64,000 nucleotides of DNA from a bacterium (lineage in GTDB: Bacteria; Joyebacterota; Joyebacteria; Joyebacterales; Joyebacteraceae). The notes beneath the pieces were generated by a model. It searched no databases. It saw only the letters and a list, made by a program, of their open reading frames with translations, and was not told the DNA's origin. Where the stretch lies: the NCBI GenBank assembly GCA_025774935.1, contig JALGZK010000002.1:298254-362253 (forward strand). The letters are read 5' to 3'. Positions within the stretch are counted from its first letter, which is position 1. Each line of letters starts with the position of its first letter. Below, piece by piece: positions 16,600 through 26,090 of this stretch. A program made the position numbers and the translations under genes.

Positions 16600-17499
16600 A
16601 TGCCCGACGAGTCGTACAGGCGCTTCCTCGATCCGACGGTCGTCTCGAAGCTCGCGACGATGGAGCTTCGCGCGCGCCTCGTGGTCGAGGGGTTCGTGAC
16701 CGGGCTCCACAGGAGTCCCTACAAGGGGTTCAGCGTCGAGTTCGCCGAGCACCGCCAGTACATGCCGGGCGATCCGCTCAAGCATATCGACTGGAAGGTC
16801 TACGGGAAGACCGACAGGTTCTACGTCAAGGAGTACGAGGAGGAGACGAACCTCCGGGGCCACGTGCTTCTCGACGCGAGCGCATCGATGGGCTACGCGT
16901 CCGAGGGGATCTCCAAGTTCGAGTATGGACGCTACCTCGCTGCGGCGATCATCTATCTCATGCTCAAGCAGCAGGACTCGGTCGGGCTCCTCGTCTTCGA
17001 CGAGGTGATTCGCGAGTTCATCCCGCCGCGTTCGAACCCGAGACAGCTCCACATCCTCCTCTCGGAGCTCGAGCGGGCGGAGCCCGCGGCCGAGACCGAG
17101 ATCGGCGTCGTGCTCCACGAGCTCGCTCGCCGCGTCAGGCGCCGGGGTCTCGTGCTCCTCATCTCCGACCTCCTGGACGATCCGGAGAACGTGCTCCCCG
17201 GCCTCAAGCACTTCCGGCACCTGAAGCACGAGGTGATCGTCTTCCACGTTCTGGATCCGCGCGAGGCGCGCTTCGGGTTCGACACCGACGCGACGTTCAG
17301 GGACATGGAGACCGGCGAGCTGATGACGACCGAGCCGTTCTCGATCCGCGGCGACTACGTCGAGGCGGTAGAGCGGTGGATGAACCTCCTGCGCCGCGAG
17401 TGCGCGGAGAGCCGGATCGACTACATGCCCGTCCTGACGTCGACGCCGTACGACCGCGCCCTCTTCTCATACCTGGAGAAGCGGAAGCGGCTCGGGTGA
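16600..17499 (+). CDS. DUF58 (vWA-like) protein
   Basis: 299 residues; ATG with GGAGA upstream. The family signature is the block PGDPLKHIDWKVYGKTD (about 57-73), followed by a vWA-like fold with the metal-site motif DASASMG (about 91-97). The C-terminal half has the alternating hydrophobic strands RRGLVLLISDLLDD and HEVIVFHVLDP of a vWA domain. Two TM-lacking termini suggest that this is the short cytosolic form of DUF58. It follows moxR and precedes batA-like, the standard order in MoxR-DUF58-vWA clusters. The cluster is thought to assemble or repair envelope complexes, but the client here is unknown. Confidence 0.9.
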   Translation: MPDESYRRFLDPTVVSKLATMELRARLVVEGFVTGLHRSPYKGFSVEFAEHRQYMPGDPLKHIDWKVYGKTDRFYVKEYEEETNLRGHVLLDASASMGYASEGISKFEYGRYLAAAIIYLMLKQQDSVGLLVFDEVIREFIPPRSNPRQLHILLSELERAEPAAETEIGVVLHELARRVRRRGLVLLISDLLDDPENVLPGLKHFRHLKHEVIVFHVLDPREARFGFDTDATFRDMETGELMTTEPFSIRGDYVEAVERWMNLLRRECAESRIDYMPVLTSTPYDRALFSYLEKRKRLG

Positions 17500-17532
17500 T
17501 GCCGCGGCCCGTCCGCGGGCGAGGAGCACTAC

Positions 17533-19647
17533 TTGGGCCTGACGTTCCTCAACGGAGCATTCCTGGTAGCGGCGCTCGTCGCGCTCGTGCCGGTCGTGAT
17601 CCACCTGATCAGCAGGAGGCGTGTCGAGACCGTCGACTTCAGTTCCCTACGGTTCCTGAAGGAGCTCGAGCGGAAGCGGATTCGGAGGGTGCGCCTCCGG
17701 CAGATCCTGCTCCTCATTGTCAGAAGCCTCATCCTCCTTTCGGTGGCCCTGGCGCTCGCGCGCCCGACGATCAGGGGTCCGCTCGCGGGCGCGGCCGGTG
17801 CAAGAGCCAGGACGTCGATGGCAATCGTCCTGGACGAGAGCGCCAGCATGGGGCGGAGCCTGGAGGGCGTTCCCCTCTTCGACGAAGCGGCCCGGATCTG
17901 CCGCGGGGTGGCCGGTCTCCTCGACGAGGGCGACCAGGCGTTCCTCGTGACCGCGTCCGATCCACCCCGCGACGTGCTCCCGGAAGGGACCTTCAGCCGC
18001 GACGCCCTCGTGGAGGCCGTGACCGGTCTCGGGGTGACGTCGTCCGCGACGGACTACGCCGGAGCGGTCGCGGAGGCGGCGCGGCTCCTGGACGGCGCCC
18101 GGAATCTGAACAGGGAGCTGTACGTCATAGGGGACCTTCAGCGGACCGGGTGGGGAGTAGGCGGCGCGGGTGCGGCCGCACCGTCGACCGAGGAGCCGCC
18201 GGGCGCGGGCGGGACCGGCGAGCCCGTGCGCGGGTACGTCGTGCCGGTCTCCGGACCGACGGGGAATCTCGGCGTCGCGTCGGTCGAAGCCGGGCGGAAG
18301 TACGGTGGGACGCCGGGGCTCTTCTCGATAACCGCGGAGGTGAGGAACCGGGGAGCGCGCCGTGTCGACGTGCCGGTGAAGCTCTTCGTCGACGGTGTGC
18401 AGGTCGGCCAGGCTGGCGCGGTTCTGGAGCCCGGCGGGGCGGCGGTCGCTACGCTCGCGACGACGGTCGACGAGACGCGATGGCACTCAGGCTGGGTCGA
18501 GCTCCCCCCCGACGCGCTCGAGATCGACAACCGGCGGCACTTCGTGATTCCGCCGGCGACCCGCACGGAGGTCCTCGTCGTACGTGCGGCCGGAGACGAG
18601 CCGCGTGACGACGCGTACTACGTATCGCGGGCCCTCGACCCATCCGGCACGGGCGAGCGCTTCTCGCCCGTCCAGATCGACGCGGTCTCGCTCGGTAGTC
18701 AGGAGGACGGCAGGTTTCCGGTCGCCGTACTCGGCGACGTGGGCCGGCTCGACTCGTCGGGCGAGAACTGGATCGTTCGACACGTTGAGGGCGGCGGTGG
18801 GCTCCTCCTCGTGTTCGGCAGCCGGACCGACCTCCGGTACTGGAACGCCGATCTCCTCCCTCGTCTCGTTGGCACGAGGCTCAAGACAACGCTCGACCGT
18901 CCGTCGGGCGCCCGGCTCGCCCCCGTGGGCCTGGGGCACCCGCTTCTTGACGGGCTCGTCTTCGGCGAGCGGTTGATCGACGACGTCACGGTCAGGCGTG
19001 GGTTCGAGATCGAAACGGGCGTCGACGGGGCGCGCGCCCCGGAGGACATCCTCGAGATTCCCGGAGTCGGACCGATGCTGGTCCTCGGCAGAACCGAGAG
19101 GAGCGGCGAGGTCGGGGTCATCCTTACAGGCATCGACCCCGCGTGGAGCGACCTTCCCCAGAGCGGGTTTCTGGTCCCGCTGATCCACCGACTGGTCGCG
19201 CACCTAGAGGGAGCGCGGGCGCGGGGTGAGGGCGCGCTCGTCGGGCAGGACCTCGTCGTCCCGTTGGACGGGGGCGCCGTGGGTAGGGTCGACGTCGAGC
19301 TCCCGGGCGGCGGCACGGCGATCGCGGAACTCGGTGCCGGCGGCGGGCGGGCCTCGATTGACGCCGCCGAGACGCCAGGCGTCTACAGGTTCCTGGTCGA
19401 CGGTCGAGAGGCCGCGCTCGGCGTCGTGAACGTGGACCCGAGGGAGTCGGACCTCGCAGCACTCGACCCCGACGATCTCGGCGAGCGCGTGCCCGGCGTG
19501 GCGTTCAGGACCCTCGACGCGAGCGGCTCGCTCGAGGGGGAGATCGTGGAGGCGCGCCGGGGTCGGGAGCTCTGGCGCGTCCTCGTCTACATCGCGCTCG
19601 TCCTTATTGCGATGGAGATGCTCCTCGCCCGACCGCGGGGAGCGTAG
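17533..19647 (+). CDS. BatA-like membrane-anchored vWA protein
   Basis: 704 residues. The start is TTG at 17533 with GAGGAG upstream; no ATG fits the conserved N terminus. Residues 1-75 match the aerotolerance-type BatA N-terminal domain: a first membrane helix (AFLVAALVALVPVVIHLI), RRRVETVDFSSLRFLKEL, and a second helix LLLIVRSLILLSVALAL. A vWA domain begins at TSMAIVLDESASMG (about 94-107), with a D-E-S-A-S variant of the MIDAS motif. Beta-rich domains follow and a final membrane helix (LVYIALVLIAMEMLL) sits at the C terminus. Most of the chain is likely periplasmic or cytosolic between two anchors. It probably works with MoxR and DUF58. It ends 39 bp before mfd. Confidence 0.85.
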   Translation: MGLTFLNGAFLVAALVALVPVVIHLISRRRVETVDFSSLRFLKELERKRIRRVRLRQILLLIVRSLILLSVALALARPTIRGPLAGAAGARARTSMAIVLDESASMGRSLEGVPLFDEAARICRGVAGLLDEGDQAFLVTASDPPRDVLPEGTFSRDALVEAVTGLGVTSSATDYAGAVAEAARLLDGARNLNRELYVIGDLQRTGWGVGGAGAAAPSTEEPPGAGGTGEPVRGYVVPVSGPTGNLGVASVEAGRKYGGTPGLFSITAEVRNRGARRVDVPVKLFVDGVQVGQAGAVLEPGGAAVATLATTVDETRWHSGWVELPPDALEIDNRRHFVIPPATRTEVLVVRAAGDEPRDDAYYVSRALDPSGTGERFSPVQIDAVSLGSQEDGRFPVAVLGDVGRLDSSGENWIVRHVEGGGGLLLVFGSRTDLRYWNADLLPRLVGTRLKTTLDRPSGARLAPVGLGHPLLDGLVFGERLIDDVTVRRGFEIETGVDGARAPEDILEIPGVGPMLVLGRTERSGEVGVILTGIDPAWSDLPQSGFLVPLIHRLVAHLEGARARGEGALVGQDLVVPLDGGAVGRVDVELPGGGTAIAELGAGGGRASIDAAETPGVYRFLVDGREAALGVVNVDPRESDLAALDPDDLGERVPGVAFRTLDASGSLEGEIVEARRGRELWRVLVYIALVLIAMEMLLARPRGA

Positions 19648-19686
19648 GAGCGCGCCGGCGACGCTCGGCGGCGCGGGGAGGGACCG

Positions 19687-22600
19687 ATGCCCGGAAGGGT
19701 CATCGTCGACATCGCACAGGACGCCGAGCCGTTCGCGCGGTTGAGCGAGAGACTGGCCGAGGAGAGGGCGCGAGTCTGGGTCGGCGGCCTCATGGGCTCC
19801 GCGAAATCGCTTCTCGCCGCGGTGCTCAGGCAGAGGCTTCCGCACACGTGGGTCGTGGTCGCGCCGAACGTCCAGGACGCGGAGCACGTCCACGACGATC
19901 TCGTCACGTTCCTCGGCGCCGGCGAGCTCCAGCTCTTCGGCGAGTGGGAGACCCTCCCGTACGAACGCAGATCCCCCCTTCCGTCCATCACGGAGTCCCG
20001 CCTCGTCACACTGAACAGGCTCGCGGCCGGCGAGTCCCTTGTGGTGGTGACGACCCCGAAGGCGATCATGCAGCGGACGCTCTCGCGACGCCTTCTCGAA
20101 GACGCGACCCGGCACGTGATCCGGGGCGGGACGCTGGACCTCACAGCGTTCACCCGCGCGCTCGTCGACTCCGGATACCGGAGGGTCAGGATGGTCGAGG
20201 AGACCGGCGACATGAGCGTCAGGGGCGGCATCGTCGACATCCAGCCGTTCGGTCACGAGAATCCCATCCGTCTCGAGCTCGAGGGCGACCGCGTGGAGTC
20301 GATTCGCGAGTTCGACGTCTACACGCAGCGGTCGCTGCGCGGACTCGATGAGGTCTCGGTGCTTCCTCGAAGGGAGGTCGTCCTCGTCGGCGAGGGCTCG
20401 GCCGAGCTGGCCGAGCGCCTGAGGCTGGCGAACCCGACGGATTCGGAGGACAAAGAGCACCTCCTGAACGGCCTCGACAGGAGCTTCTACTTCGACGGGG
20501 TCGAGCAGTACCTCCCGGCGATTCACGAGGACGCGGAGACCCTCGTCGATTACCTGCCAGAGGGCGCCGGCGTCTGCATCCTCCGGGAGGAGGAAGTGTG
20601 GGACCGGGCCGACCAGCTGTCCCTCGAGGCCGCGAAGATCTACACGGACAAGCGTGAGGAGATGCCGCTCTGCGACCCCGAGTCGCTCCTCGTTCCGTTC
20701 GAGCGCATCCTGGCGGCGGTCGGGCCCCGCCCGGTCGTGGCCACCGGGCTCGTGAGGAGCGGAGCTGCCTCCGAGTACGAGCGGTGGGAGATCAAGTCGA
20801 AGCTCCAGGAGTCCACGGGGCGGAACCTCGACACGCTGCGCGAGAGGCTGACCGAGCTCTCCCGGTCCCACCGCGTCTTCGTGATGTGCGACAACAAGGG
20901 GCAGGCGACGAGGCTCTCGGAGCTTCTCGGCGACGTCTCGGCCGACACCGCACTCGAGGTGGGGAGCCTCGAGAAGGGGTTCATCCTGCCGGATGCGGCA
21001 CTCGCCGTCTACACCGACCACGACGTCTTCGACCGCTACCGGCGCCGGCGAAGACCGAAGTACCGCGGCGGGGCTCCGATCTCGAGCTTCGAGTCGCTCG
21101 TGCAGGGAGACTACGTCGTTCACATGAACCACGGGATCGGCCGGTACGTCGGGATGGAACGGGTCGAAGCGGACGAGCGACTCGTCGACTGCGTCGTCGT
21201 GGAGTACGCCGACAGTGGGAAGCTCTACGTCCCGGCCGACGAGATCGAGCGGCTTCAGAAGTACATAGGGAAGGAGGGCGTGACGCCGCGCCTCAACAAG
21301 CTCGGGACGGCCGCGTGGTCGAGGACGAAGGCGCGGGCCAAGGGAGCCGTCCAGGAACTCGCACGGTCGCTTCTGAAGCTGTACGCCTCGCGGAAGTCCC
21401 GGCCGGGACATCCGTTCGGCAAGGACGTCGTGTGGCAACAGGAGCTGGAGGCCTCGTTCATCTACGAGGAGACAGAGGACCAGCTCAGGGCGACCGAGGA
21501 GATCAAGGAGGACATGGAGTCCTCGAAACCGATGGATCGCCTCGTGTGCGGCGACGTCGGGTTCGGGAAGACCGAGGTCTCGATCCGCGCGGCGTTCAAG
21601 GCGGTCATGGACGGCAAGCAGGTCGCCGTCCTCGTTCCGACGACCATCCTCGCGGAGCAGCATCTCACCACGTTCCGCGACCGCCTCGCCGACTACCCGG
21701 TCGAGGTCGACGTCATCTCGCGGTTCAGAACCGACCGGGAGCAGAAGGAGATTCTCGAGCGGCTCGCCGAGGGGAAGACCGACATCATCATCGGCACCCA
21801 CCGGCTCATCCAAAAGGACGTGACTTTCAAGAACCTCGGACTCCTGGTCATCGACGAGGAGCAGCAGTTCGGCGTGCTCCACAAGGAGACGATCCAGCGG
21901 ATGAGGGAGACGGTCGACGTCCTCACGATGACGGCGACCCCCATCCCCCGCACCCTCCACATGTCGCTCATGGGTGCGCGCGACATGTCGATCATCAACA
22001 CGCCCCCGCGCGACCGGCTTCCCGTGAAGACGGTGATCAACGCGTTCGACGACGACCTGATCGTCGAGGCAGTCATGAGAGAGATCGACAGGAGCGGCCA
22101 GGTCTACTTCGTGCACAACAGGGTACAGAGCATCGAGGCCATGGCGAGCTACCTTCGAGAGCTTCTCCCGAACCTCGTGATCGACGTCGGACACGGCCAA
22201 ATGCCGGAGCGCCAGCTCGAGAGCGTGATGCTCAGGTTCCTCGACGGACAGATCGACGTGCTCGTCTGCAGCATGATCATCGAGTCCGGCCTCGACATCC
22301 CGAACGTCAACACGATCATCATCAACCGGTCCGACCGGTTCGGTCTGGCGCAGCTCTACCAGCTCCGGGGGAGGGTCGGGCGCTCCAACCACAGAGCGTA
22401 CGCATACCTCCTTGTCCCGCGAGATCGTGCCATCACGCCGATCGCGCGTCGGCGTCTCGGTGCGATCCAGGAGTTCACGGAGCTCTCCTCCGGCTACAAG
22501 CTCGCGATGCGCGACCTCGAGATCAGGGGAGCCGGGAACATCCTGGGAGCCGAGCAGCACGGCCACATGCTGGCGATCGGGTTCAACCTCTACTCCCGGC

Positions 22601-23106
22601 TCCTGCGGGAGGCGGTCCGTCGCCTCAAGGGCGTGACGGAGCCCGAGGAGCCCGAGGCGCGAATCGATATAAAGGTCGATGCATATATTCCGAGCAGCTA
22701 CATCGCAGACAATGACATGAAGATAGACATATACAAGCGCGTCCGGGACTGCACGGAGGTGGAAGCGGTCGAAGCCTTGCTGGCGGAGCTCGGAGATCGA
22801 TTCGGCCGGCCCCCGGAGGAGGTGCGGGCGCTTCTGAGGGTGCAGGAGCTGAGGGCCCTCTGCACGGCCGCGGGGGTGAGGCGGTTCGGCTTGCTGGAGG
22901 GGATGGCGGAGGCGGAGTTCATCCCTGGCCGGGAGCCTAAACCCGGCCAGATGAGGGTGCTTCTGGAGCATTGCAGCGTCCCGCTCGAGTTCGACGCGAG
23001 GCGCGGCCTTCTGATGCGGTTCAAGGCCCCGAGGGACAAGAGGCAGGTCCTGAGGCTCGGTACGGAGGTATTGAAGCGGGTTGTCGAGTGTGCTACCATC
23101 CACTAG
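19687..23106 (+). CDS. mfd: Transcription-repair coupling factor
   Basis: 1139 residues, the usual length for Mfd. It removes RNA polymerase stalled at DNA lesions and recruits UvrA. The N-terminal UvrB-like region has FGEWETLPYE and the block MSVRGGIVDIQPFG. The RNA polymerase-interacting domain starts near DYVVHMNHGIGRYVG (about 476). The RecG-like translocase has Walker A GDVGFGKTE (about 622-630), motif Ia TTILAEQH, DEEQ box IDEEQQFGV (about 722), motif III TATPIPRTLH, and later the TRG region LRGRVGRS. The C-terminal D7 domain is present. The ATG has GGGAGG close by. It is the fourth gene after moxR and its end carries the promoter for the next operon. Confidence 0.97.
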   Translation: MPGRVIVDIAQDAEPFARLSERLAEERARVWVGGLMGSAKSLLAAVLRQRLPHTWVVVAPNVQDAEHVHDDLVTFLGAGELQLFGEWETLPYERRSPLPSITESRLVTLNRLAAGESLVVVTTPKAIMQRTLSRRLLEDATRHVIRGGTLDLTAFTRALVDSGYRRVRMVEETGDMSVRGGIVDIQPFGHENPIRLELEGDRVESIREFDVYTQRSLRGLDEVSVLPRREVVLVGEGSAELAERLRLANPTDSEDKEHLLNGLDRSFYFDGVEQYLPAIHEDAETLVDYLPEGAGVCILREEEVWDRADQLSLEAAKIYTDKREEMPLCDPESLLVPFERILAAVGPRPVVATGLVRSGAASEYERWEIKSKLQESTGRNLDTLRERLTELSRSHRVFVMCDNKGQATRLSELLGDVSADTALEVGSLEKGFILPDAALAVYTDHDVFDRYRRRRRPKYRGGAPISSFESLVQGDYVVHMNHGIGRYVGMERVEADERLVDCVVVEYADSGKLYVPADEIERLQKYIGKEGVTPRLNKLGTAAWSRTKARAKGAVQELARSLLKLYASRKSRPGHPFGKDVVWQQELEASFIYEETEDQLRATEEIKEDMESSKPMDRLVCGDVGFGKTEVSIRAAFKAVMDGKQVAVLVPTTILAEQHLTTFRDRLADYPVEVDVISRFRTDREQKEILERLAEGKTDIIIGTHRLIQKDVTFKNLGLLVIDEEQQFGVLHKETIQRMRETVDVLTMTATPIPRTLHMSLMGARDMSIINTPPRDRLPVKTVINAFDDDLIVEAVMREIDRSGQVYFVHNRVQSIEAMASYLRELLPNLVIDVGHGQMPERQLESVMLRFLDGQIDVLVCSMIIESGLDIPNVNTIIINRSDRFGLAQLYQLRGRVGRSNHRAYAYLLVPRDRAITPIARRRLGAIQEFTELSSGYKLAMRDLEIRGAGNILGAEQHGHMLAIGFNLYSRLLREAVRRLKGVTEPEEPEARIDIKVDAYIPSSYIADNDMKIDIYKRVRDCTEVEAVEALLAELGDRFGRPPEEVRALLRVQELRALCTAAGVRRFGLLEGMAEAEFIPGREPKPGQMRVLLEHCSVPLEFDARRGLLMRFKAPRDKRQVLRLGTEVLKRVVECATIH
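23071..23099 (+). promoter_or_regulatory. Sigma-70 promoter of the foldase operon, inside the end of mfd
   Basis: TTGAAG (23071-23076), 17 nt, TACCAT (23094-23099), overlapping the last codons of mfd. It gives a leader of about 110 nt before the ATG at 23217. Confidence 0.65.
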
Positions 23107-23115
23107 TTATTATCC

Positions 23116-23135
23116 GGAGCCCGCTTACGGGCTCC
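23116..23135 (+). other. Hairpin in the leader of the foldase operon
   Basis: GGAGCCCG (23116-23123) pairs perfectly with CGGGCTCC (23128-23135) around CTTA. It lies just after mfd and just downstream of the predicted promoter. It could terminate mfd readthrough, attenuate, or protect the mRNA 5' end. There is no T tract. Confidence 0.45.
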
Positions 23136-23216
23136 GCATCGACGAGCGAAAGGAAGCGTGAAGCACCCCGGGAGCGCGGCGCGGCCGCTCTCCCGCCGTT
23201 GCGAAAGGAGTGCGCG

Positions 23217-25037
23217 ATGAAGAGGATCCTGGGGTTTGGAGTGCTGGCTGTTGTGACCGCCTCGCTGCTGGCCGGCTGTGGGAACGTCGAGGACCGGGCC
23301 GTGGTGACGATCTCCGACAACGAGGGGCAGATCGAGGCCCGCGTCGTGACCGTCGGATACGTGAACGACCGCTTGGACAGGATAGCGCCCACGCTCCTGC
23401 CCGACGTCCCGGGCGAGGAGGGCAAGAAGCAGTTCATCGAGGAGATCATCAGGAAAGAACTCCTCGTGATCCAGGCGCACCGGCTGGGGTTCCACGAGGA
23501 CGAGAGGCTCGCGACCGCGAAGCCGTACTTCGCGGACACCAAGGCGCGCTCGATGTTCACCGACGAGACGGTCACCGAGCCGAGCAAGCTCGAGGAGGGC
23601 GAACTCCAGGAGTTCCTGGACCTCCGGACGACGAGCTTCCAGGTGCTCGAGATCATCGTCCAGAGCGAGGAAGTGGCCAACGAGGCGTATCGCCGCGTGA
23701 CGGAGGGAGGCGAGGACTTCGGGGCAGTCGCCGCCGAGCTCTCGACGGCGCAGTCGGCTGAAGACCACGGCAGGCGGGAGGTGCAGCACTGGTTGGACAT
23801 GCACCCCCTCATCCGCGTGGCGATCAAGGACTACGTGAAGGACGAGGTTACGGAGCCGATCCTCATCGGAACGACCTGGTACATGTTCAAGATCCTCTCC
23901 CGGAAGGTAGGGCCGCCCGAGAAGCCGTACGAGGGGGCCTTCCTGACCGCGGTGGAACTGGAGGCCGGCACGTTCAAGCGGCAGATCGTCGAGCACGCGG
24001 TCTTCGCCGAGATGATGGAGTCCGCGGCCATGGTCTTCAACGATGAAGCGGTGGAGATCGCCGGCAGGCGCATCGTCGAGAAGATGGACGAGGTCCTTCC
24101 CCCGCTGCCCGACGACGCTCCATTCGAGGAACGGATGGAGCGCGCCCGCGTCCAGGTGGTCCCGGACTTCACCGACGAGGAGGCTGGAATCGAGTTCATG
24201 AGGTACACGATCGGCGGGGAAGAGATCGTCATGTCGCTCGCCGACCTTCACGACCTCATCGCGGAGACGCCGGGCATGGAGACCCCGAAGGGCGGCGAGT
24301 ACGAGCGGATTACGTCCTTCATGAAGAGGACGGTGCGGGACGAGATCATCGAGTACGAGGTGGACGTGAGGGGATACCGCGACTCTCAGGAGGTGGCGGA
24401 CTACGTCGAGTCGCGCTCCGAAGAGCTCATGATCGACTTCGTGTACGAGACCGAGGTGAGTCAGAAGGTCGCGGAGCCGATGGGGCAGGAGGTCCGCGAT
24501 TACTTCCGATCTCACCGCGATGACTTCATCAAGCCCGCGGCCGTCGATGTCCAGCAGATCATCGTCGGGACCGAGAACGAAGCGAACCTGATCGTCCAGC
24601 GGCTCGAGGCGGGCGAGGCTGAGTTCTTCGACCTCGTCCAGAAGCACTCGATCGACGAGTGGAGCAAGTCCAAGGACGGCATCATCACCGGTTATGAACA
24701 GGGCGAGCGCCGGCTGGACTACCTGCAGGGCGTCGCCTTCGACCTCGAGGTCGGCGAGATCAGTCAGCCGTTCCGGGCGCCGGGGGGCTACGCGGTCGTC
24801 CGCGTGCTTGCTGCCTACCCCGAGGAGATGCTCGCCTTCAGCGACGTTGCGGACGTCGTGAAGATCTCCGTGTGGAACCTGGCGAAGGAAGCGCGGCTTC
24901 TCGAGCTCCTCGACGGGATTCGCGCTTCGTGCGCCGTCGAGTACACCGAGGGGAACCTGAAGTACGTCAAGGACCCGACGGAGGTTCGCGAGGAGCGGGA
25001 GTCCGAGCGGGTCACCGTCTCGAAGACGATCGGCTAG
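23217..25037 (+). CDS. PpiC/SurA-like peptidyl-prolyl isomerase lipoprotein
   Basis: 606 residues from the ATG at 23217, six bases after AAAGGAG. The signal ends in lipobox LLAGC, so it is lipid-anchored. Residues about 45-120 form an N-terminal SurA/PrsA-type helical region (KQFIEEIIRKELLVIQAHRLG). A parvulin-like segment appears at about 140-235 (FQVLEIIVQSEEVANEAYRR), and a second, more typical one at about 440-540 (DVQQIIVGTENEANLIVQRL, DLEVGEISQPFRAPGGYAVVRV). The family folds exported proteins, particularly outer-membrane barrels. It heads a run of three such genes. Catalytic competence of the first parvulin unit is doubtful, because conserved His and Gly positions are poor. Confidence 0.82.
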   Translation: MKRILGFGVLAVVTASLLAGCGNVEDRAVVTISDNEGQIEARVVTVGYVNDRLDRIAPTLLPDVPGEEGKKQFIEEIIRKELLVIQAHRLGFHEDERLATAKPYFADTKARSMFTDETVTEPSKLEEGELQEFLDLRTTSFQVLEIIVQSEEVANEAYRRVTEGGEDFGAVAAELSTAQSAEDHGRREVQHWLDMHPLIRVAIKDYVKDEVTEPILIGTTWYMFKILSRKVGPPEKPYEGAFLTAVELEAGTFKRQIVEHAVFAEMMESAAMVFNDEAVEIAGRRIVEKMDEVLPPLPDDAPFEERMERARVQVVPDFTDEEAGIEFMRYTIGGEEIVMSLADLHDLIAETPGMETPKGGEYERITSFMKRTVRDEIIEYEVDVRGYRDSQEVADYVESRSEELMIDFVYETEVSQKVAEPMGQEVRDYFRSHRDDFIKPAAVDVQQIIVGTENEANLIVQRLEAGEAEFFDLVQKHSIDEWSKSKDGIITGYEQGERRLDYLQGVAFDLEVGEISQPFRAPGGYAVVRVLAAYPEEMLAFSDVADVVKISVWNLAKEARLLELLDGIRASCAVEYTEGNLKYVKDPTEVREERESERVTVSKTIG

Positions 25038-25092
25038 ACGGTTCCCGTCCGGTCACTGGCCGGCGGGTTCTGGCGGGAGGAGGACACCCTTC

Positions 25093-26058
25093 GTGGGTCC
25101 ACGGATCACTGGCGTGACGGGCGTCCGCCGCGGCCGGGCCGCGTCTGCACTGCGCGGTGTCGTCGCGGCGGTCGCTCTTGCGGCCGTCGCCGCAGCGACT
25201 CACGGCTGCGGAGGAACCGAGGAAGGCGAGGAGGTCGCGCGCGTCAACGGCGCGGTCCTCACCGTCGAGGAGTTCTATGCTTCGGTTCCCGAGCAGCTCC
25301 TGGCGGTCATGAGTGTCGAGGACCAGGAGGAGGCTCTCCGCACCTGGGTGAAGACTGAGCTCTTCTACCAGGAGGCGGTCCGCCGCGGAATCGACGACGA
25401 CGGGTCCATCAGGAGGAGGCTCCGCGAGCTCGAGCGGGAGATCGTCGCGGAAGAACTCATCAGGCGCTCGATGGCCGAGGTCCCCGAGGTGACCGAGGCG
25501 GAAGCGAGAATCTACTTCGACGCCCACGACAGCGACTACGCCATCCAGATCAGACTCGCGCACATCCTCGTCCGCAGCCGCGCCGAAGCGGACAGGGCGC
25601 TCGCCAGGATACGGGAGGGCACGCCGTTCGAGAACGTCGCGGCCACCGTCTCGATCGACCAGACCGCGGCCATGGGCGGCGACCTCGGCTACATGCGACG
25701 CGGTGAGATGGTGCACGAGCTGGAGGAAGCCGCGTTCGCCCTGAAGGTCGGCGAGGTGAGCGACGTCATACCGAGCAACTACGGCTACCACATCATCAAG
25801 GTCCTGGACCGGCACCCCGGCGCGGGGCAACCGTCGTTCGACTCGAAACGGGCCGCCGTGCTGAACTTCCTGACCTCGCAGAGGCGGAGGCAGGCGTTCG
25901 ACGAATGGCTCGTGGAGCTCGAGGAGCGTGCGACGGTCGTCATCGACACGGCGCAGCTCCGTCTGGCCGCTCAGCGGCGGATTCAGCCGACGACCGGCGA
26001 GGACTACCCCGAAGGAAACGAAGCCGCCGCTGAGAGCACGGGCGTCGAGGCTCCGTAG
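25093..26058 (+). CDS. PpiC-type peptidyl-prolyl isomerase lipoprotein
   Basis: 321 residues. The start is GTG at 25093 with GGAGGAGG upstream. The hydrophobic signal is followed by a lipobox-like ATHGC, so it is probably lipid-anchored. An N-terminal SurA-like helix region (EEFYASVPEQLL, RTWVKTELFYQEAVRRG) leads into one parvulin domain (about 150-245) with RLAHILVRSRAEAD, GTPFENVAATVSID, GGDLGYMRRGEM and the closing SNYGYHIIKVLD. These are the standard rotamase motifs, so it is likely active. It lies 55 bp after the larger isomerase and 32 bp before the third. Confidence 0.88.
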   Translation: MGPRITGVTGVRRGRAASALRGVVAAVALAAVAAATHGCGGTEEGEEVARVNGAVLTVEEFYASVPEQLLAVMSVEDQEEALRTWVKTELFYQEAVRRGIDDDGSIRRRLRELEREIVAEELIRRSMAEVPEVTEAEARIYFDAHDSDYAIQIRLAHILVRSRAEADRALARIREGTPFENVAATVSIDQTAAMGGDLGYMRRGEMVHELEEAAFALKVGEVSDVIPSNYGYHIIKVLDRHPGAGQPSFDSKRAAVLNFLTSQRRRQAFDEWLVELEERATVVIDTAQLRLAAQRRIQPTTGEDYPEGNEAAAESTGVEAP

Positions 26059-26090
26059 GACTCTCCGAGAGGCGCGTGGGAGAACGACCG

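Noticed and set aside
19204..23103. A 1299-residue minus-strand open frame opposite mfd
   Set aside because: Mfd is unmistakable on the plus strand. The minus frame is a by-product of high-GC codon use, rich in Arg, Asp, Glu and Leu without motifs.
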